From: Flavobacteriales bacterium UBA6969
Lineage (GTDB): Bacteria > Bacteroidota > Bacteroidia > Flavobacteriales_D > Sanyastnellaceae
Assembly: GCA_002448555.1 (NCBI GenBank)
Contig: DJYV01000022.1
Coordinates: 1 to 18,969, forward strand
Reading direction: 5' to 3'
DNA length: 18,969 bases
The notes beneath the pieces were generated by a model. The model did no database searches. It had not been told where the DNA came from and saw only the letters and a program-made list of their open reading frames with translations. Both the position numbers and the translations under genes were made by a program. The number at the start of each line of letters is the position of its first letter. Position 1 is the first letter of the stretch. Below are positions 14,252-18,969 of this stretch, one piece after another.

Positions 14252-14325
14252 GGCGGGATAGCTCAGCCGGTTAGAGCGCAGGATTCATAATCCTGAGGTC
14301 GAGAGTTCGAGTCTCTCTCCCGCTA
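14252..14325 (+). tRNA. tRNA with anticodon CAT (probably elongator tRNA-Met)
   Basis: The 74 bases fold as a complete cloverleaf: acceptor GGCGGGA/TCCCGCT, T8-A9, D stem GCTC/GAGC, anticodon stem CAGGA/TCCTG with loop TTCATAA (anticodon CAT at 14286-14288), a five-base variable loop, T stem GAGAG/CTCTC with TTCGAGT loop, and discriminator A at 14325. CCA is not encoded. The first acceptor pair is G1-T72, a wobble. The anticodon stem lacks the three G-C pairs of initiators, so this is an elongator. tRNA-Met is favoured, but a lysidine-modified tRNA-Ile2 has the same anticodon in the gene and is not excluded. Confidence 0.93.
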
Positions 14326-14346
14326 CTAAAACAATAAATACGATGG

Positions 14347-14376
14347 AAAGCCACTGACAGGGGTCGGTGGCTTTTT
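14347..14376 (+). terminator. Rho-independent terminator of the tRNA gene
   Basis: The hairpin has left arm 14347-14358 (AAAGCCACTGAC), a four-base loop and right arm 14363-14374 (GTCGGTGGCTTT) with one T-G wobble. It is followed by a T-rich run (CTTTTTCTTT). It lies 21 bases after the tRNA and ends its transcript. Confidence 0.85.
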
Positions 14377-14470
14377 CTTTGAACAGAATGCTCAGGCTTT
14401 CGCTTTTCGTGTTGGTAAATACCGGCTACTCAAGTTTTAGGGCGCCAAGCGTTGTTGAGAGTACAGCATG

Positions 14471-14499
14471 AAAAAAGGGGGCTTCACGGCCCCCTTTTT
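14471..14499 (-). terminator. Bidirectional terminator after the RRM gene
   Basis: This is a strong hairpin: six A, then GGGGGC, a six-base loop, GCCCCC and five T. It works in both directions. On the minus strand it lies about 20 bases past the RRM gene stop and is its natural terminator. The 90 bases between it and the tRNA terminator (14381-14470) hold nothing I can recognise. Confidence 0.85.
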
Positions 14500-14518
14500 C
14501 TAAATTGTTTGATCGAAT

Positions 14519-14773
14519 TCACGAACGGCGTTCGCGGGATTCGCTTTCGTTGCAACGGATCTCTCGGCCCATCAATTCTTTGCCTTCCATGGCTTCGATT
14601 GCCGCTTCGGCTTCTGCTTGATTCGGCATTTCAACAAAACCAAAACCTCGGCTTCGGCCCGTTTCACGGTCGTGGATGACTTTGGCTCGTTCGACCTCTC
14701 CATGAGCTTCGAACGCTTCTCTCAGGGCTAAGTCATCAACTCCCCAAGCAAGGTTTCCTACAAATATGTTCAC
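14519..14773 (-). CDS. Small RNA-binding protein with one RRM domain
   Basis: The product has 84 residues, nearly all a single RNA recognition motif. RNP2 is IFVGNL (3-8) and RNP1 is RGFGFVEM (42-49); DRETGRSRGFGF is the standard loop. The last dozen residues are charged (NESESRERRS). Such single-RRM proteins are common in Bacteroidota and cyanobacteria and bind RNA in the cytoplasm, in Bacteroides as global regulators. The start is taken as GTG 14773, giving MNIFVGNLAW, the normal family N-terminus. A TTG at 14794 would add seven residues that coincide with the promoter box. It is monocistronic with its own promoter and terminator, and lies divergent from the cysteine-rich protein gene. Confidence 0.92.
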   Translation of the reverse strand: MNIFVGNLAWGVDDLALREAFEAHGEVERAKVIHDRETGRSRGFGFVEMPNQAEAEAAIEAMEGKELMGREIRCNESESRERRS

Positions 14774-14778
14774 GTGTA

Positions 14779-14821
14779 CAAAATTAAAGGTCAAAAGTAA
14801 GTGCTAGAGAGGCTTCTTCAA
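14779..14821 (-). promoter_or_regulatory. Promoter region of the RRM gene with two TAnnTTTG boxes
   Basis: Reading the minus strand, TACTTTTG (plus 14792-14799) is a perfect -7 element with a TTG (plus 14819-14821) exactly 19 bases upstream, an ideal Bacteroidota promoter. Transcription would start near 14785, about 12 bases before the GTG. A second perfect -7 box, TAATTTTG (plus 14779-14786), lies 13 bases downstream without a TTG partner. If used, it would start transcription at or next to the start codon. Confidence 0.65.
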
Positions 14822-14895
14822 CTTTTTTGGTCGTGAGTGTAACCTTTTGTTCATGAATGCCGTAATGGACCGCATTAGATAACCTCCAGAATTCA

Positions 14896-15579
14896 ATGTC
14901 CATGAAGTATTCATACATTTTCTTACTCTTTGCATGTGCGCTTTCAACGTCTGGATCCATTGCTCAGGGCAATTGCTCAACCGTGGACCTAGAGTACATT
15001 TGTCAAAACACAGAATACGTCCAGAGCATTGCGTTTCAATGCGGTATAGATTGTATGGCTGAAGAAGCCGACTGTCTTGAACAATGCATGTTAGAGACTT
15101 TGGAATTAAGCATACCATGCATAGGGTGCTTCGGGGAACAGGTTTTATGTGTTGTGCAGAATTGTTCCACCGCATGCTTTTCCGGAACAGAAGCAGAATG
15201 CGCCGAGTGTGCGCTTCAAAATTGCGAGGCAAATTTTAATGTTTGCGCTGGAATCGTTGATGAGGACAACGATACTTGGACGAATTTGTGTGACTGTGAC
15301 GATTCCAATCCTGTTGTCTACCCCGGGGCTGACGGCACAAGCCAAGGTCTTGATAACGATTGTAATGGCCTGATTACAAATGATGAATTGACAACGTGTT
15401 CGGCCGACATAAACGGTGACAACATCACTGGCACATCAGACCTTTTACATTTTCTGAGTTTGTTTAATTGTGTTGGAGATTGTGCAGATTTAGAGACTGG
15501 AGATTTTTCAGGTGATGGTGTGGTAGGTACTGCTGACTTATTGATTTTGCTCTCGGAATTTGGGTTGTATTGCCACTGA
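14896..15579 (+). CDS. Secreted cysteine-rich protein with metal-binding and dockerin-like modules
   Basis: The 227-residue product has a Sec signal peptide (hydrophobic 7-21, likely cleavage after SIAQ at 24). Three modules follow. Residues 26-117 hold about fifteen cysteines in close pairs (Cx3C, Cx2C, Cx4C, Cx6C), ending NVCAGI. Residues 120-155 resemble the MopE-like putative metal-binding motif: DEDNDTWTNLCDCDDSNP and LDNDCNG. The end has two dockerin-like calcium loops, ADINGDNITGTSDLLHFLS and GDFSGDGVVGTADLLILLS. There are 23 cysteines, 22 in the mature part, so disulfides or metal binding are likely. No T9SS sorting domain follows, so Sec export to the periplasm or beyond is all that can be said. 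Base composition is visibly more AT-rich than the neighbours. ATG 14902 is an alternative start. Function unknown. Confidence 0.8.
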   Translation: MSMKYSYIFLLFACALSTSGSIAQGNCSTVDLEYICQNTEYVQSIAFQCGIDCMAEEADCLEQCMLETLELSIPCIGCFGEQVLCVVQNCSTACFSGTEAECAECALQNCEANFNVCAGIVDEDNDTWTNLCDCDDSNPVVYPGADGTSQGLDNDCNGLITNDELTTCSADINGDNITGTSDLLHFLSLFNCVGDCADLETGDFSGDGVVGTADLLILLSEFGLYCH

Positions 15580-15626
15580 TGTCAAACAACTGACAAATCC
15601 ATTTAGACCAACTTAACCAATCAAAG

Positions 15627-15653
15627 AAAAGGCCCGCTTATGCGGGCCTTTTT
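15627..15653. terminator. Bidirectional terminator between convergent genes
   Basis: AAAAGGCCCGC, loop TTAT, then GCGGGCCTTTT with further T. This eleven-pair perfect hairpin has A- and T-runs on both sides. It lies between the ends of the cysteine-rich gene (plus) and the thioredoxin-fold gene (minus) and can end both transcripts. Confidence 0.9.
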
Positions 15654-15675
15654 CATTCGTTCAAGTTGAGCGTGT

Positions 15676-17166
15676 TCAATAGGGAATGCCCTTGCGTTCC
15701 ATTTCCTCGAGACGGCCGAGGATGTCGCCCATCTGTTCAGCTCCGATTTGCTTGCCGATGATCTTTTTGTTCTTGTCCAGTAAGAAAACCTTAGGGGTGG
15801 CAAACACATCGAAGGTCGTGCGGAAATTGAGGCTCTTCAGCGTCGTTACGCCGCCATAAATCAAGGCAGAGGCACTGTCTTGGGCATTGATGAGGGGGTT
15901 GTCGCTAACGTTGATCCAGTCTGTGTATTCCTGTTCTTCGACGAATTCTTGCCAAGGCTCGGGCTCGAAGTCGTTTCCAATGGCATAAATCTCCAGGCCT
16001 TTGGGGTGCCATTCTTTGTACAATTCCTTATACGTGGGGAGTTCCTTTTTGCAATGTCCACAGGTGCTTTCCCAAATCAGCACGGCAGTGTACTTGGCAT
16101 CAACATCGTACAAAGACATCCATGTTTCTTGGTCAAGGCCAGGCAGGATGATGTTGGGGATAATGCTGCCGCACTGGCTGTCGCGCAATTCATCTGCACG
16201 GTCCATGACCTTTTTCAGTTGCTCCTCATTCATCCACGTCGCTTGACCGGTAGCGTAGTACGTGTCGATCATGTGTACGAAGATTTTGTCCATGCACATG
16301 ACCTGAGAAGACTCCGAATTGAAGGTGATGTAATGCGTGATGTACTTGAACATCTCATCATTGCCGATGGCCCTTGCAATCAAGCGGTCCGCTGAGTTCA
16401 ACAACGTGTCAGGCACTTGAGGTAGGACACGGGTCCAATACGTATCGAGGATCTGGTGGAAGCTCCCGTCGTGCACCAAGCGAGGATCGTCGAAGTCGAC
16501 GCGGTCCCAGTAATGGTCCAAATACCAGCGGTATTTCAATTCTTGTGCATTGGCGATGTTTTTTGGAGCCTCGGGTATGGTGGGTTCCAACACCATGTTC
16601 AAATATTTGGCGAAAAGCTTGTCCGCGTGGACATCCAGAATGCGTTGCTGTTCTGCTCCAACTTCTTCTCCCAGATCTGTCAAGACCTGGCGAGCTTTTT
16701 GAATTTGAGCTTCAGTTGCGGTTGAATCGCCCAAGGTTCGTTCATAGGGCGCGGCGATGGCGCGGCGTTCACCAATAAACCCCAGGAACTCATAAAAGAC
16801 CTTGTTTTCGTCGCTCTCAATGACGTTGACATTGGTAGTCGGATCTGCGGCGTTGGTCTCGATCACTATGTCCTCCGTGACAGCCATAAATTCAAAGTAC
16901 TTTGGTCCTGGAATTACGATGGCGTGCTTGCCACATTGTTCGTAGGGACGGCCAGGGAAGGTCAAGCGGCCTTCAGCATCTGTAACCGTGGTATCGGAGT
17001 AATAAAGCTTATTCCCGTAGTAATTCGCCAAGTAAACCGTGTCTTGATTCAATCCATCGACTTGAACTTGAATGGTGTGAGGCGCTTGCGCTAGGCCCAT
17101 CGTCGTTCCCACAACCATCAATAGAGCGAATGAACCCTTGACTCGGCGTTGATTAATTCTCTTCAT
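15676..17166 (-). CDS. Exported TlpA-like thiol-disulfide oxidoreductase (DUF4369/DUF5106/thioredoxin)
   Basis: The 496-residue product begins with a signal peptide (basic KRINQRRVKG then hydrophobic to LAQA, 28). Residues 30-115 look like the DUF4369 beta domain (VQVDGLNQDTVYLANYYGNK). A helical middle part from about 120 to 335 fits DUF5106. The C-terminal thioredoxin domain (about 345-490) has the active site CGHC (369-372, in WESTCGHCKKELP) and the cis-proline in ATPKV (P458). It should act in the periplasm, or anchored at the outer surface, reducing or shuffling disulfides; its substrates are unknown. It lacks a lipobox cysteine right after the signal, so it is probably soluble. It is monocistronic. 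It faces the cysteine-rich protein gene tail to tail, which is suggestive but not proof of a link. Confidence 0.87.
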   Translation of the reverse strand: MKRINQRRVKGSFALLMVVGTTMGLAQAPHTIQVQVDGLNQDTVYLANYYGNKLYYSDTTVTDAEGRLTFPGRPYEQCGKHAIVIPGPKYFEFMAVTEDIVIETNAADPTTNVNVIESDENKVFYEFLGFIGERRAIAAPYERTLGDSTATEAQIQKARQVLTDLGEEVGAEQQRILDVHADKLFAKYLNMVLEPTIPEAPKNIANAQELKYRWYLDHYWDRVDFDDPRLVHDGSFHQILDTYWTRVLPQVPDTLLNSADRLIARAIGNDEMFKYITHYITFNSESSQVMCMDKIFVHMIDTYYATGQATWMNEEQLKKVMDRADELRDSQCGSIIPNIILPGLDQETWMSLYDVDAKYTAVLIWESTCGHCKKELPTYKELYKEWHPKGLEIYAIGNDFEPEPWQEFVEEQEYTDWINVSDNPLINAQDSASALIYGGVTTLKSLNFRTTFDVFATPKVFLLDKNKKIIGKQIGAEQMGDILGRLEEMERKGIPY

Positions 17167-17262
17167 TGCTTCCTGTTTCTTTTGTCTCGATAAAATTACT
17201 TCCCGGTAGCGGCTCGTGTGCCAGCAGGTGTGTGGTCTTTCTTAACAGCACTGTGGCAATAA

Positions 17263-17282
17263 CCATACCGTGTAGGGTATGG
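17263..17282. other. Perfect hairpin upstream of the thioredoxin-fold gene
   Basis: CCATACC, a six-base loop (GTGTAG) and GGTATGG form a perfect seven-pair hairpin without a T-run. It lies 97 bases upstream of the start at 17166 and just beyond the terminator of the preceding gene. It could be an operator or a leader structure of the thioredoxin-fold gene; the rest of the 17167-17297 gap shows only a weak -7-like TAATTTTA on the minus strand. Confidence 0.35.
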
Positions 17283-17297
17283 AGATTTGAAGGCATA

Positions 17298-17323
17298 AAA
17301 AAAGCCCGCAATCGCGGGCTTTT
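17298..17323 (-). terminator. Rho-independent terminator of the T9SS cargo gene
   Basis: GCCCGC, loop AATC, GCGGGC (17304-17319) is flanked by six A on the left and four T on the right. On the minus strand it ends in a run of T and lies 24 bases past the stop of the T9SS cargo gene. Confidence 0.85.
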
Positions 17324-17346
17324 CCAATTCGTTGTTCTAAAGAAGT

Positions 17347-18243
17347 TTAACGCTGCACAACCAATCGTTGCGTAGAGCGCTTTTCACCGGAATTCACTTC
17401 CAAGAAGTAGATTCCGTTGTCCAAGTCCAATTCAATGGTCTCGCCGCGGTTCATGTTGTTCACGATTTGCTCGTGGACCAACTGGCCGTTCAACGCGTGG
17501 ATGCGTATCATGGCGTTGTCAGGCTGCCCTTGCAAGTTGATGTACGTAGCAGCAGGGTTCGGACCGAAAGTGAAGGCGATGTCCTCAGATACTTCACCAA
17601 TGCTGGCAGGAACAGAAAGGCTGATGTCGTCTAAGTAGTAGTTGCCAACTGTTGTTCCGTCACCCATCCCAAAAAAGTTGACCCCTCCGAATGAGGAGTC
17701 AAAGGTGAAGCTTCCCACTTCAACTCCTGCGATGGTCACAGTGATCATGTCGTTGTCTAAGTCTAAATCGTGGCGAACCTCGAACCATTCCCCGATGGGG
17801 TAGGTGCCTGACCCGACGGTCATGCCGTCCATCACGATTTGCAAGTCACCCGTGAAGGCGAAGGTTGCCTCAAACGCCCAACCAACACCTGGTGCTTGGT
17901 CTTCTTGAACGTTGTAGTAAGCGGAGTTACCATCGGTGACGTACATCATCCAAGAACCGACATATAGGCCTTCATTGAGGCCCGCGAGCATCACGACGTC
18001 CAAAGGACCGCCAGCGGCAGAAGTAGCGAAGATGTGCAAGGAGTTGTCACCGGTATTCGCGTAATCGCTGCTGATTTGAGCGTCGCCATCGGTGCCTTCT
18101 TGACCGGGTCCCCATGTAATCCACATCGGGTGATCAGAAATGTAATCACCGGCTGCGAAGTCTTCAAATCCTTCTTCATAAAGGGCTTGGCCAAATGCTG
18201 TGAATGAAAATGCAAGGCCGAGTAAGAGTAGAGTGTTCTTCAT
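17347..18243 (-). CDS. Secreted T9SS cargo protein with type A sorting domain
   Basis: The 298-residue product has a signal peptide (MKNTLLLLGLAFSFTAFGQ, cleavage near 19-20). A beta-rich domain of about 190 residues follows, opening YEEGFEDFAAGDYI and closing NYYLDDISLSV, the shape of a concanavalin/lectin-like jelly roll. The last 75 residues are a T9SS type A sorting domain: FGPNPAATYINLQ, IRIHALNGQLVHEQIV, then GIYFLEVNSGEKRSTQRLVV. Export through Sec and then the type IX system to the cell surface or medium is therefore likely, with removal of the C-terminal domain. The binding target of the jelly-roll domain is not visible. It is monocistronic with its own terminator at 17298-17323. Confidence 0.88.
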   Translation of the reverse strand: MKNTLLLLGLAFSFTAFGQALYEEGFEDFAAGDYISDHPMWITWGPGQEGTDGDAQISSDYANTGDNSLHIFATSAAGGPLDVVMLAGLNEGLYVGSWMMYVTDGNSAYYNVQEDQAPGVGWAFEATFAFTGDLQIVMDGMTVGSGTYPIGEWFEVRHDLDLDNDMITVTIAGVEVGSFTFDSSFGGVNFFGMGDGTTVGNYYLDDISLSVPASIGEVSEDIAFTFGPNPAATYINLQGQPDNAMIRIHALNGQLVHEQIVNNMNRGETIELDLDNGIYFLEVNSGEKRSTQRLVVQR

Positions 18244-18322
18244 GCGTATGTGTTTCGTAAATGCAATTTAAGGAATTTCACCGAGAAAACCGAAGCGCCA
18301 CCGACCGCATTACCTTCGCATC

Positions 18323-18969
18323 ATGCAATGGGAAGGAAATTTGCGCAAGCTGGAAACTTCGGCTCATGCCAATGAACACGGCCAAGTAGCCTATTCACTG
18401 CGGGGTGCAGACGTACTCGAAGCACTTCCTGCTGAAGGTATGAACGCTTGGGTGGGTGAACGGCTTCAAATTCAATTCGTAGGCCAAATTCATTGCCGTG
18501 TGTCTGGACAGGTAATCCGAAAAACCTACGGGGAGGGAATGTCGTACCAAGCGTGGTCCGAACATCCGGCTGCTGTGGAAAGCGTATTGCGTCCTGAATT
18601 GAGTCGCATTCACGAGGGCATCGCTCTTCGCGACTTTGAATGGGAACAAAAGCACCACAACCAGCCCCATTACGTTTACATCAGCCAGACTGGTGCTTTT
18701 AAGGTAGGAGTGACCCGGACCACGAATCGTCCATTCCGCTGGCACGACCAAGGCGCTGTTGCTGCTGTTGCGATTGCGGAAACGCCTTACCGCCAGTTGG
18801 CTGGCGAGATGGAGGTCGCGCTGAAGGAGATTTTATCGGATAAGACCAACTTTCGCAAAATGCTTGCGAACGTGCTGGTGGATATCCCTGCACTTGAGGT
18901 CTGGAAGGAGGAGTGCTTCGAGCACTTGGGCTCGGTCTACGAGCCGTTTTTCATCGATGAGTCGCCCGA
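18323..18969 (+). CDS. DUF2797 family protein, 3'-truncated by window edge
   Basis: An open frame of 215 residues runs from ATG 18323 off the window end; relatives have about 265-270. The core SRIHEGIALRDFEWEQKHH (94-112), PHYVYISQTGAFKVGVTR (115-132), RWHDQGAV (139-146), AETPYRQLAGEMEVALKE (152-169) and DKTNFRKML (173-181) is the DUF2797 signature. Its molecular function is unknown. As I recall the family, a zinc-ribbon-like region carries CxxCG and GFCYPCF. Here these read CRVSG (58-62) and GMSYQAW (72-78), so three of four cysteines are gone. It is divergent from the T9SS cargo gene with a 79-base gap in which I see no clear promoter. Confidence 0.82.
   Translation, partial: MQWEGNLRKLETSAHANEHGQVAYSLRGADVLEALPAEGMNAWVGERLQIQFVGQIHCRVSGQVIRKTYGEGMSYQAWSEHPAAVESVLRPELSRIHEGIALRDFEWEQKHHNQPHYVYISQTGAFKVGVTRTTNRPFRWHDQGAVAAVAIAETPYRQLAGEMEVALKEILSDKTNFRKMLANVLVDIPALEVWKEECFEHLGSVYEPFFIDESP

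Noticed and set aside
14252..14325. Initiator tRNA-fMet
   Set aside because: The anticodon stem is CAGGA/TCCTG and lacks the three consecutive G-C pairs of initiators.
14252..14520. Integration site or mobile element at the tRNA
   Set aside because: No direct repeat of the tRNA 3' end, integrase or transposase gene is visible on either side; only terminators and a short empty gap follow.
18395..18751. Minus-strand open frame opposite the DUF2797 gene
   Set aside because: The plus strand encodes the intact DUF2797 core through the same bases.
1..18969. CRISPR array, insertion sequence or phage genes
   Set aside because: I found no regularly spaced repeats, no terminal inverted repeats and no transposase, integrase or phage structural motifs in any frame.

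Overview
The window is a densely coded piece of a Bacteroidota chromosome, probably from the Flavobacteriales side of the phylum. The evidence is a protein with a type IX secretion (Por/T9SS) C-terminal sorting domain, a GldF-GldG gliding-motility transporter, a DUF4369/thioredoxin lipoprotein-like exported protein, a START-like protein of the Bacteroidota type, gene starts without Shine-Dalgarno sequences, and several copies of the phylum's promoter -7 element TAnnTTTG. Base composition looks slightly above half G+C by eye, on the high side for Flavobacteriales. Nearly everything is ordinary chromosomal housekeeping. I see no phage, insertion sequence, CRISPR array or defence island.

Layout. 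Positions 1-1332 hold the 3' part of glnS (glutaminyl-tRNA synthetase), cut by the window edge. A minus-strand operon follows, reading from 5296 back to 1342: phoH, purC, the t6A-synthesis gene tsaC/sua5, and a CCA-adding enzyme. The first three genes overlap by 4 and 8 bases. Divergently from phoH runs a plus-strand operon (5333-9991): SAM hydrolase, a small ABM-fold protein, a GldF-GldG fusion, and a DUF4340-like protein. A GT4 glycosyltransferase lies convergent to it (9983-11098, minus). Divergent from the glycosyltransferase is a plus-strand run (11173-13747): a 3-oxoadipyl-CoA-type thiolase (PaaJ/PcaF), a PaaY-type gamma-carbonic-anhydrase hexapeptide protein, and a TrmN6-type tRNA methyltransferase. 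A convergent START-like gene (13744-14130), a tRNA with anticodon CAT (14252-14325) with its terminator, and a small RRM RNA-binding protein (14519-14773, minus) follow. The last part is richer in exported proteins: a cysteine-rich secreted protein with metal-binding and dockerin-like modules (14896-15579), a thioredoxin-fold exported protein (15676-17166, minus), a T9SS cargo protein (17347-18243, minus), and the start of a DUF2797 gene (18323 to the edge).

How the genes work together. Many encode translation and tRNA functions: GlnRS, t6A synthesis, CCA addition, tRNA-m6A methylation, tRNA-CAT. The GldFG-DUF4340 genes and the T9SS cargo point to the gliding/type IX secretion apparatus. The paaJ-paaY pair looks like a detached fragment of the phenylacetate/adipate CoA-thioester pathway.

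The most notable observations are the in-frame GldF-GldG fusion, the modular cysteine-rich protein in a locally AT-rich stretch, the isolated paaJ-paaY pair, and a DUF2797 protein that appears to have lost most of its zinc-binding cysteines. I did not find a convincing, wholly new system.
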